Shown one piece after another: positions 7,218 through 13,162 of a stretch of DNA of 13,162 bases. A program made the translations under genes and the position numbers. Origin of the DNA: Actinomycetota bacterium. Lineage in GTDB: Bacteria > Acidobacteriota > Blastocatellia > Chloracidobacteriales > Chloracidobacteriaceae. The number at the start of each line of letters is the position of its first letter. The first letter of the stretch is position 1. The DNA lies in NCBI GenBank assembly GCA_013298335.1, contig JAAFHI010000024.1:1-13162 (forward strand), given 5' to 3'. Below the pieces are notes generated by a model. The model saw only the letters and a program-made list of their open reading frames with translations, was not told where the DNA came from and ran no database searches.

Positions 7218-7853
7218 TCAGCGTTTGGTGGCCGTGGCCCAGAGATTCATAAAGATCTCAAAGTACCCAAAACGCAGGGCCGCCCGGTCGAAGCCCCCCC
7301 GCACGAGCAGGTCGCCGATGCGCGGGTGCGTGTAGGCGTCCTTGTGCTCCTCGATTTCCACCGGGCTGACCAGCCGGAGCCTGGCGAGCACCCGCAACAG
7401 GCCGTCCGTCCATACCGCGGGCGTGGTGAGCAGATACATTCCGCCGGGTTTCAGAATCCGGTGAATCTCGGCCAGCAGTTCCGGAAGCAGTTCCGGCTCG
7501 ATGTGCTCGAAGACGGCCAGCATCGTGACGACATCGAAAGAATTCGACTCGAACGGGATGTTCCGCGACTGCTCGACATCATAGTTGACAAGGGAAATGC
7601 CGTGCTGCGCCTGCAACGCGACCTTCTGTTCCGGACGGACCATCTTGTCCAGTCCGAACTTTTCCTTGAACTCCGTCCGGGTCAGAAAAAACGGATGACT
7701 GCCGCAGCCGATGTCGAGCACCCGCCCGGCGCGCTTTTCCTCCGGGATCATCCGGTTGGCGAGGCGGCACCGTTCGCGCGCGAGAAAACCCTCCAACAGG
7801 CCGTAACTGCGGGTGACCTGCGTCGGAATGGGGTGTTCGATGGTGCCGTTCAT
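7218..7853 (-). CDS. Class I SAM-dependent methyltransferase (UbiE/Methyltransf_11 type)
   Basis: The 211-residue protein has a Rossmann-like AdoMet-binding fold. Motif I is RVLDIGCGSHPFF (44-56), an acidic residue after the second strand is likely in GLDKM (67-71), motif II is FDVVTMLAVFEHIEP (106-120), and LKPGGMYLLTTP (134-145) is the post-motif loop. The substrate is unknown; relatives act on quinones, lipids, sugars or other small molecules. The start at 7853 was chosen because it lies 17 nt after the tldD stop codon with AAGG upstream. A longer reading from 7961 would overlap the end of tldD with unrelated Arg-rich sequence. It is the last gene of the alaS-tldD-methyltransferase run and faces the glycosyltransferase tail to tail. 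Confidence 0.88.
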   Translation of the reverse strand: MNGTIEHPIPTQVTRSYGLLEGFLARERCRLANRMIPEEKRAGRVLDIGCGSHPFFLTRTEFKEKFGLDKMVRPEQKVALQAQHGISLVNYDVEQSRNIPFESNSFDVVTMLAVFEHIEPELLPELLAEIHRILKPGGMYLLTTPAVWTDGLLRVLARLRLVSPVEIEEHKDAYTHPRIGDLLVRGGFDRAALRFGYFEIFMNLWATATKR

Positions 7854-7870
7854 TGGTTCGATTCGCCTTT

Positions 7871-9310
7871 TTACCGCTGCGTCCCGCCGACGGTGATTTC
7901 CGAAATCCGGATGGTCGGCAGTCCGACGCCGACCGGGACGCTCTGACCGTCCTTGCCGCACGTTCCGACGCCCTGATCGAGTTCCGAGTCGTTTCCGACC
8001 GCCGTGACCTTCGTCAGTACGTCGGGGCCGTTGCCGATGAGTGTGGCGTCCTTGACCGGCGCGGTGATTTTCCCGTCTTCAATCAGATATGCCTCGCTCG
8101 CCGAGAACACGAACTTTCCGCTCGTGATGTCCACCTGCCCGCCGCCGAACTGCACCGCAAACAGACCGCGCTTGACCGACTTGATGATGTCGGCGGGCGC
8201 TTCCCCTCCCGACAGCATGTAGGTATTCGTCATGCGCGGCATCGGAATGTGCCGGTAACTTTCGCGCCGCCCATTGCCGGTAAAGGGCACGCCGAGCAGT
8301 TTCGCGTTGAGGTAGTCGTTGATGTATCCGCGGAGAATACCGTTTTCGATGAGGACCGTCCGTGAGGTGGCATGCCCTTCGTCGTCCACGTTGAGCGAGC
8401 CGCGACGCCCGGGAAGCGTGCCGTCGTCCACGATGGTGCAGTGCTCCGAGGCCACGCGCTTGCCGAGCATGTCGGAAAAGGCCGAGGTTTTCTTGCGGTT
8501 GAAATCGGCTTCGAGGCCGTGACCGATGGCTTCGTGAAGCAGGATGCCGGGCCAGCCCGGTCCGAGCACGACTTCCATCGACCCGGCGGGCGCGTCCACC
8601 GCGTCGTACTGAAGCAGCGCCAGCCGGACCGCTTCCGTCGCCAGCGCTTCCGGCGCCAGTTCGCCCGTTTCGAACATTTCAAAACCGCGACGTCCGCCGC
8701 CGCCCGCGCGACCGGCCTTCAGATCGCCATCCTGATCGGCGATGCAGGACACGCCGATTCGGGCAAGCGGCTGAATGTCGCCCGCCAGAATGCCTTCGCT
8801 CGTCACGATCATGACGATCTTGTACTCGTCGGCCAGACTCGCCTGAACCTTCTGAATCCGCTTGTCCTTGGCGTAGGCAAGTTCATCCACTTCCCGCAGC
8901 AGCGCGATCTTCCGCTCGATGGACACTTCGCTGACCGGCTCGGGCGCCGGATAGAGGTCGTGGGCATTGGTCCGCGGCGAAACATCCACCGCGCGCTTTT
9001 CCTGATTGTCCTTCGCGATGCAGGCCGCCGTGTAGGCTGCCTTGCGGATGCTCTCGACGCTGATGTCGTCGGTATAGGCGTAGCCCGTTTTTTCACCCGA
9101 AATCACCCGGACGCCCACGCCCTGTGAAATCGACTGATTCGCGCTTTTGATGATTCGATCTTCAAGACCGAGGCTGTTGTTGCGGCGGTACTCGAAATAG
9201 AGATCCGCGTAGTCGCCGCCCTTGCCGAGCGCCTCGCCGAGCAGCACGTTCAAATCCTCGACCGTGATGCCGTAGCGAGTGGTGAAAAATTCGATGGCTT
9301 CGTTTCGCAT
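7871..9310 (-). CDS. tldD: TldD metalloprotease
   Basis: TldD is the zinc protease subunit that, with TldE/PmbA, degrades or trims peptides such as microcins and modified peptides and unfolded CcdA antitoxin. At 479 residues it matches E. coli TldD (481). The zinc site HEAIGH is at 259-264, followed by GLEADFNRK. The C-terminal signature GTCGKDGQSVPVGVG and the following strand are conserved. The start ATG at 9308-9310 gives the normal N-terminus and has a GAAAGG ribosome binding site about 12 nt upstream. The reading frame stays open further upstream only through the octamer repeat, and those 26 codons should not be annotated. No tldE/pmbA is in the window, so its partner must be encoded elsewhere if present. 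Confidence 0.95.
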   Translation of the reverse strand: MRNEAIEFFTTRYGITVEDLNVLLGEALGKGGDYADLYFEYRRNNSLGLEDRIIKSANQSISQGVGVRVISGEKTGYAYTDDISVESIRKAAYTAACIAKDNQEKRAVDVSPRTNAHDLYPAPEPVSEVSIERKIALLREVDELAYAKDKRIQKVQASLADEYKIVMIVTSEGILAGDIQPLARIGVSCIADQDGDLKAGRAGGGGRRGFEMFETGELAPEALATEAVRLALLQYDAVDAPAGSMEVVLGPGWPGILLHEAIGHGLEADFNRKKTSAFSDMLGKRVASEHCTIVDDGTLPGRRGSLNVDDEGHATSRTVLIENGILRGYINDYLNAKLLGVPFTGNGRRESYRHIPMPRMTNTYMLSGGEAPADIIKSVKRGLFAVQFGGGQVDITSGKFVFSASEAYLIEDGKITAPVKDATLIGNGPDVLTKVTAVGNDSELDQGVGTCGKDGQSVPVGVGLPTIRISEITVGGTQR

Positions 9311-9332
9311 CCGCTGACGCCTTTCGGGAAAA

Positions 9333-9428
9333 AACACAAAGACACAAAGGCACGGAGGCACAAAGAAAAACTTCATTCGAAGCACCAAAGAAAAACTTCG
9401 TGTCTTTGTGTCTTCGTGCCTTCGTGTT
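9333..9428. repeat. Inverted octamer repeats between alaS and tldD
   Basis: Left arm 9333-9365 is a tandem of CACAAAGA, CACAAAGG, CACGGAGG and CACAAAG. Right arm 9396-9428 is the reverse complement of CACGAAGG/CACGAAGA/CACAAAGA units. The arms pair at 25 of 33 positions, and the differences are all A/G exchanges. The 30-nt loop region is bounded by a direct repeat, CAAAGAAAAACTTC, at 9361-9374 and 9386-9399, and contains a small CTTC-ATTC-GAAG hairpin. The element begins 7 nt after the alaS stop codon and ends 22 nt before the tldD start. Confidence 0.88.
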
Positions 9429-9435
9429 CAATAAA

Positions 9436-12060
9436 TTACAAAAACTTTTCGACCACGCCGTAGGTCGCGTTCAGTGCATCGCCGAGCTTCGACGGGTCCT
9501 TGCCGCCCGCTTCCGCGAGATCGGCCTTGCCTCCGCCTCCGCCGCCCACGATGGCCGCCAGTTCCTTGACGATTTTACCCGCCTGAACCTTGCCGGTCAG
9601 ATCGTCGGCGACCCGGACGAGCAGCGACACCTTGTCGTCCGCCCGCTGGCCGAGAACGACCACGCCACCGCCGATTTTGCCCTGAAGCGTGTCGGCGAGC
9701 TGGCGCATGCCGTTCTTGTCGAGATCGCTGACTTCGAGCGCCAGAACGCTGATGCCGCCGACCGAACGCGCCTGCGAAACCGCGTCCGCCGCCGCCTGCC
9801 GCGCGAGTTTCAACTTGAGGGCTTCGATTTCGCGCTCCGCCGTCCGCAATGACGCCTGCAACTTCTCGATCTGCGCGGGCAGTTCGGTCGGCGCGGCCTT
9901 GAAGTTTGAGGCCAGCACGGCGAGCACGTCCTCATCCTGCTGAAAACGGTTGACCGCCGCCTCGCCGGTCACGGCCAGTACGCGGCGCGTGCCCGACGCA
10001 ATCGACGCATCGCTCACGATCTTGAACACGCCGATATCACCGGTCGCGGTCACGTGCGTGCCGCCGCAGAGTTCCTTCGAGAAGCCGGGAACTTCGACCA
10101 CGCGCACCTTGTCGCCGTACTTTTCACCGAACAGCGCCATCGCCCCGCCGCCGACCGCTTCGTCGAGCGACATCTCGGTTTTTGCCAGTTCCGTATTGCG
10201 CCGGATCTCGACGTTGACGAGGCGTTCGATTTCGGCGATTTCGTCGGCGGTCAGCGCGGCAAAGTGCGAAAAGTCGAAGCGCAGCCGATCCGGCGCGACT
10301 TCGCTGCCCGCCTGCTTGACGTGCGTGCCGAGAACATCGCGCAACGCCGCGTGGAGCAGGTGCGTGGCCGAGTGGTTGAGCACGATGCGCTGGCGGCGCT
10401 CGCCATCGACCGTGGCCAATACCGTGTCGCCGACCGCGAGCGAGCCGCGTTCGAGTTTCACTTTATGAACCGACAACCCGGCAATCGGCGCAACCGTATC
10501 GGTCACGCGCACCGTGGCGAGATCGTTTTCGAACACGCCGGTGTCGCCGACCTGGCCGCCCGACTCGGCGTAAAACGGCGTCTCGTCAAGCACCACTTCG
10601 CCCGATTCGCCTTCCGCGAGGGATTCCACGCCCACATCGCCCTTGATGATCGCCCGAACCTTTGCATTCGCGAGCGAAAGCGACGTGTAGCCGTGAAACT
10701 TCGTCGGCGTCGTGCCGAGCGCGGCCTGATAGACTTCCTTGACCTGTTTCGCGACCGCACCCTTCCAGCTTTCACGCGCCCGGACGCGCTCCGCCTCCAG
10801 CGCGGCCTCGAATCCGGCTTCATCCACGCCAAATTTCCGCTGCTCGGCGATGAAGGAAATCATGTCGAGGGGCAAGCCGTACGTTTGATAGAGATCGAAC
10901 GCATCCAGCCCTGAAACGACATTGCCCTCCGCCCGTGCGAAGACTTCCTCAAGTTTCTTCTGTCCGCCCGCGAGCGTCGAGGAAAAGAGTTTTTCCTCGG
11001 TCGTCACCACGCGCTCGATGACCGATTCCTGAAGCCGCAGTTCGGGAAACGCCGAGGCCATGTGTTCAACCACGAAACCGGCGACCTTCGCGAAGAACAC
11101 GTCTTCCAGACCAAGCGTTTTTCCGTGCCAGATCGCGCGGCGCATGATTTTCTTCAAAACGTAGTTGCGACCGTTGTTGCCGGGATAGATGCCGTCGGCG
11201 ATGGAAAATGCCGCCGTGCGCGCGTGGTCGGCGATGACCCGGAACGACACGCTTTCCTCGCTGTCGTCATACACATATTCGCGTCCGGCGAGTTTCGCGG
11301 TGAATTCGATAATCGGACGAAGCAGGTCCGTTTCGTAGTTCGTCTTCTTGCCCTGCAACACGGAAGTGATGCGCTCAAGGCCCATCCCGGTATCAACCGA
11401 GGGCTTGGGCAGCGGCTTCATCGTGCCGTCGGCATAGCGCTCGTACTGCATGAAAACCAGATTCCAGATTTCCATGGTCGTGTCGCCGGGGCCGTTGACA
11501 TGTTCGGGCAGATTGTCGGCGAGGTCGTCGCCAAGGAAAAAATGAATTTCCGAACAGGGGCCGCACGGACCGGTGTCGCCCATCTGCCAGAAGTTTTCCT
11601 TCTTTCCGAAGCGCAGGATGCGGTCGGGGGCGGCCCCGATCTTCTGCCACAGTTCAAAGGCTTCGTCGTCGTCCTCGTACACCGAGAACCAGAGCCGTTC
11701 GACCGGCAACTTGAATTCATCGACCAGCAGTTCCCAGGCATACCGGATGGCGTCTTCCTTGAAATAATCGCCGAAGGAAAAATTGCCGAGCATCTCGAAA
11801 AACGTGTGGTGGCGGGCCGTCTTGCCGACTTCTTCGAGGTCGTTGTGCTTGCCGCCGGCGCGGATGCACTTCTGCGACGAGGCGGCGCGGTTGTACTCGC
11901 GCGTTTCGTTGCCGGTGAAGACGTCCTTGAACTGATTCATGCCCGCGTTGGCGAACAGCAGCGTGTCGTCCGGCGGCAGTACGGGAGAGCTTTTCACCAC
12001 GCGGTGTCCGTTGCGGGCGAAGTAGTCGAGGAATTTCTGGCGAATCTCGTGTCCGGTCAT
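9436..12060 (-). CDS. alaS: Alanyl-tRNA synthetase
   Basis: AlaS attaches alanine to tRNA-Ala and hydrolyses mischarged Ser- or Gly-tRNA. The 874-residue protein is full length. The class II catalytic core occupies about 1-240, with RAGGKHNDLEEVGKTARHHT (68-87), FFEMLGNFSFGDYFK, and motif 3 DTGMGLER (223-230). The tRNA-recognition helices follow. The editing domain has its zinc ligands at H563 and H567 (HSATH) and C665 and H669 (CGGTH). The C-terminal C-Ala/DHHA1 domain, with a glycine-rich GGGGGGKADLAEAGG near 840-855, is present. The start is backed by an AGAAGGA Shine-Dalgarno at 12068-12074, 7 nt upstream. It leads a run with tldD and the methyltransferase, and is divergent from mutM across a long spacer. 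Confidence 0.98.
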   Translation of the reverse strand: MTGHEIRQKFLDYFARNGHRVVKSSPVLPPDDTLLFANAGMNQFKDVFTGNETREYNRAASSQKCIRAGGKHNDLEEVGKTARHHTFFEMLGNFSFGDYFKEDAIRYAWELLVDEFKLPVERLWFSVYEDDDEAFELWQKIGAAPDRILRFGKKENFWQMGDTGPCGPCSEIHFFLGDDLADNLPEHVNGPGDTTMEIWNLVFMQYERYADGTMKPLPKPSVDTGMGLERITSVLQGKKTNYETDLLRPIIEFTAKLAGREYVYDDSEESVSFRVIADHARTAAFSIADGIYPGNNGRNYVLKKIMRRAIWHGKTLGLEDVFFAKVAGFVVEHMASAFPELRLQESVIERVVTTEEKLFSSTLAGGQKKLEEVFARAEGNVVSGLDAFDLYQTYGLPLDMISFIAEQRKFGVDEAGFEAALEAERVRARESWKGAVAKQVKEVYQAALGTTPTKFHGYTSLSLANAKVRAIIKGDVGVESLAEGESGEVVLDETPFYAESGGQVGDTGVFENDLATVRVTDTVAPIAGLSVHKVKLERGSLAVGDTVLATVDGERRQRIVLNHSATHLLHAALRDVLGTHVKQAGSEVAPDRLRFDFSHFAALTADEIAEIERLVNVEIRRNTELAKTEMSLDEAVGGGAMALFGEKYGDKVRVVEVPGFSKELCGGTHVTATGDIGVFKIVSDASIASGTRRVLAVTGEAAVNRFQQDEDVLAVLASNFKAAPTELPAQIEKLQASLRTAEREIEALKLKLARQAAADAVSQARSVGGISVLALEVSDLDKNGMRQLADTLQGKIGGGVVVLGQRADDKVSLLVRVADDLTGKVQAGKIVKELAAIVGGGGGGKADLAEAGGKDPSKLGDALNATYGVVEKFL

Positions 12061-12099
12061 AACCCAATCCTTCTGAATATCGAGCGAAAAATGCTCCCC

Positions 12100-12128
12100 A
12101 CTCTAGCATCCGAGCCGAAGAGCGGAAA
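12100..12128 (-). promoter_or_regulatory. Weak candidate alaS promoter
   Basis: On the minus strand, TTTCCG (12123-12128), 17 nt, and TAGAGT (12100-12105, preceded by TGC like an extended -10) lie about 40 nt before the alaS start. The match to consensus is weak. It is offered because no better candidate is seen in 12061-12250. Confidence 0.3.
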
Positions 12129-12248
12129 GCCGGAGCGACGCGAGCATTTCGCCCGGCCCGAAATGACCGGACGGGGCGGAACGGACGCCATGACCGTGCC
12201 GGACACCTTCCGGCAGAAAATTCTCTTTTCATATCGGTTACGGGAAAC

Positions 12249-12584
12249 CGTTTTTGACCGTCGCGTGACCATTTCCCGATGCACGGCGGCCATTTTCCGT
12301 CGTCATGGTCGCGTTTTCCGCCGCAAAAGGATCATTTACCGGCGCAAAGGTTCCGTTTTCCACAACGAAACCGCCATTTTCCTTTGCAAACGGTCCATTT
12401 TCCGCCGCCGTACCACCGTTTTCCGGCGTCAAGGTTGCGTTTTCCACTGCAAAACCTCCGTTTCCCGGTGCAAAAGTGGCATTTTCCGATGCAAAACCTC
12501 CGTTTCCCACTTCAAAACCTTCATTTTCCCTCGTGAAACCGACATTTACCGACGCAAAAGGTGCATTATCCGTCCTGAAGCCGA
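12249..12584. repeat. Degenerate 21-bp tandem array, 16 in-register units, phased T- and A-tracts
   Basis: Sixteen consecutive 21-bp units (unit starts 12249, 12270, 12291 and so on to 12564) fit with no insertion or deletion, although individual units differ at many positions. A typical unit reads CRTTTTCC, about four variable bases, then GCAAAACC and two or three more bases. The unit is an imperfect palindrome. The T-tract and A-tract centres are about 11 and 10 bp apart, one helical turn. Several reading frames stay open because the unit lacks stop codons, for example 12305-12631 plus (108 codons, heptads of the form PPFSGAK). No ribosome binding site is seen, and the codons have many A/T third bases unlike neighbouring genes, so I do not call a CDS. 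Confidence 0.85.
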
Positions 12585-12609
12585 ACGTTCCGGACTTTTT
12601 TGAATGTAA

Positions 12610-12764
12610 CTGTTCAGCGTCCCCCGCTTGAGCAGGGATAAAGAGTGGCTGCTTTACCTCTTCGAAAAGGTAAGTTCATCTTCACTCGCCATTTTTTCGC
12701 GGTAACTCCCGGCGGGCCTGATTCATTGCCGATTATCCCCGCTCAAGCGGGGGACTCTGAACAG
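12610..12764. repeat. 155-bp element bounded by 32-bp inverted repeats
   Basis: Left arm 12610-12641 and right arm 12733-12764 pair at 30 of 32 positions, with mismatches at 12618/12756 and 12634/12740. Each arm contains its own short palindrome, CCCCGCT-TG-AGCGGGG in the right arm read on the minus strand. The 91-nt interior has another hairpin, TTACCT/AGGTAA at 12654-12673, around CTTCGAAA. No open frame of note and no obvious target-site duplication flank it. It may be a miniature inverted-repeat element, a structured RNA, or a bidirectional transcription barrier between the alaS and mutM sides. Confidence 0.8.
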
Positions 12765-12784
12765 CTTCAGGTCGCCAAAAGGTT

Positions 12785-12812
12785 CTTGCGCTTGATGTGA
12801 CGGTCGCATAAA
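12785..12812 (+). promoter_or_regulatory. Weak candidate mutM promoter
   Basis: CTTGCG/TTGCGC (12785-12791) and CATAAA (12807-12812) are spaced 15-16 nt apart. The start site would be near 12819, about 67 nt before the mutM ATG. Spacing is short and the match is partial. Confidence 0.3.
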
Positions 12813-12836
12813 CCTCGCGAACGCTCCCCGAGCGGC

Positions 12837-12877
12837 GGATGATTTTTTTCATCCCTCATCCTTCATCCTTCATCCTT
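12837..12877 (+). repeat. Heptamer array CATCCYT next to the mutM start
   Basis: CATCCCT followed by three CATCCTT units fills 12850-12877, ending 8 nt before the mutM ATG. Just upstream, GGATGA (12837-12842) pairs with TCATCC (12849-12854) around a T6 loop, so one short inverted arm exists. The region directly before the ATG is pyrimidine-rich and shows no Shine-Dalgarno. Confidence 0.85.
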
Positions 12878-12885
12878 TCTTCCCC

Positions 12886-13162
12886 ATGCCCGAACTTCCC
12901 GAAGTCGAAGGCGTCGTCCGCGAACTCCGCCTGCGCCTGCCCGGACGCAGCATCCGGCACGCCGAAACCTTTCGCGACCGGCTCATCGCGCCGCTTCCGT
13001 CCGCCGAATTCGCCGCCGCCCTGACCGGCGCGACCATCGGCGACGTCGGTCGGCGCGGCAAGCACATCCTGATTCATCTCGACACGGGCCGGACGCTCGT
13101 CGTGCATCTGCGGATGTCCGGGCGGTTTCTCTACGTGGATGACGAAACGCCGCTGCCGAAAT
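12886..13162 (+). CDS. mutM: Formamidopyrimidine-DNA glycosylase (MutM/Fpg), 5' part only
   Basis: Fpg excises oxidised purines such as 8-oxoguanine and cuts the DNA at the resulting site. The first 92 codons are in the window and the gene continues past its end. The N-terminus MPELPEVE supplies the catalytic N-terminal proline and the following glutamate. GRRGKHILIHL near 55-66 holds the conserved beta-hairpin lysine, and LVVHLRMSGRF near 72-82 is a family signature. The C-terminal zinc finger cannot be seen. The start is fixed because the catalytic proline must follow the initiator Met, yet no Shine-Dalgarno is visible upstream. Confidence 0.95.
   Translation, partial: MPELPEVEGVVRELRLRLPGRSIRHAETFRDRLIAPLPSAEFAAALTGATIGDVGRRGKHILIHLDTGRTLVVHLRMSGRFLYVDDETPLPK

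Noticed and set aside
7854..7961. 36-residue N-terminal extension of the methyltransferase
   Set aside because: It overlaps the conserved end of tldD in another frame and is Arg-rich; the ATG at 7853 is placed as expected for an operon.
9311..9388. 26-residue N-terminal extension of TldD resembling a signal peptide
   Set aside because: The hydrophobic, Cys-rich stretch is only the translated CACAAAGG-type repeat. TldD is cytoplasmic and its normal start is at 9310.
11062..12603. 513-codon open frame on the plus strand over the 5' half of alaS and the 21-bp array
   Set aside because: The first two thirds are antisense to conserved alaS and the rest is the stop-free repeat. There is no start signal and no recognisable domain.
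12610..12764. CRISPR array
   Set aside because: The two CRISPR-like sequences are in opposite orientation and 91 nt apart, there are only two, and no cas gene is in the window.

Overview
The window comes from the chromosome of a Gram-negative, lipid A-making bacterium. It carries skp/ompH, lpxD, fabZ and lpxA in the canonical outer-membrane order. GC is high (about 60% by eye), genes are tightly packed, and some starts are GTG (dnaN and the glycosyltransferase). I cannot name the phylum from the sequence. The intergenic 7- and 8-nt repeats recall uncultured Planctomycetes-, Verrucomicrobia- or Hydrogenedentes-like genomes, but that is only an impression. No mobile-element genes, phage genes, RNA genes or CRISPR array were found.

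Layout. (1) 4-3021, minus strand: skp/ompH > lpxD > fabZ > lpxA. This is an envelope operon with 4-nt gaps between the first three genes, a good sigma70-type promoter in front of skp (3155-3182), and a perfect 27-bp inverted repeat between fabZ and lpxA. No bamA lies upstream; lpxB could lie beyond position 1. (2) 3214-4988, minus: a two-helix K+ channel with RCK domains, preceded by an orphan class I glutamine amidotransferase-like gene that lacks the catalytic cysteine. (3) 5153-7214, plus: dnaN with its own promoter and a strong intrinsic terminator, then a DPM-type family 2 glycosyltransferase. (4) 7218-12060, minus: alaS > tldD > SAM methyltransferase. The methyltransferase converges on the glycosyltransferase with only 3 nt between the stop codons. 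(5) 12061-12885: an 825-bp spacer between the divergent alaS and mutM genes. (6) 12886-end, plus: the 5' part of mutM/fpg.

The genes are mostly housekeeping: lipid A and outer-membrane protein biogenesis, the replication clamp, alanine charging, base-excision repair. The unusual content is mainly between them. Three co-directional gene pairs (fabZ/lpxA, amidotransferase/channel, alaS/tldD) are separated by inverted repeats built from degenerate tandem 7- or 8-mers that start at or within about 20 nt of the upstream stop codon. A fourth 7-mer array abuts the mutM start. The alaS-mutM spacer also holds sixteen diverged but strictly in-register 21-bp units with T- and A-tracts alternating about every 10.5 bp. 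After these comes a 155-bp element with 32-bp terminal inverted repeats (30/32 paired) whose arms resemble type I-E CRISPR repeats. Of the genes, the nucleophile-less amidotransferase homologue is the most notable.
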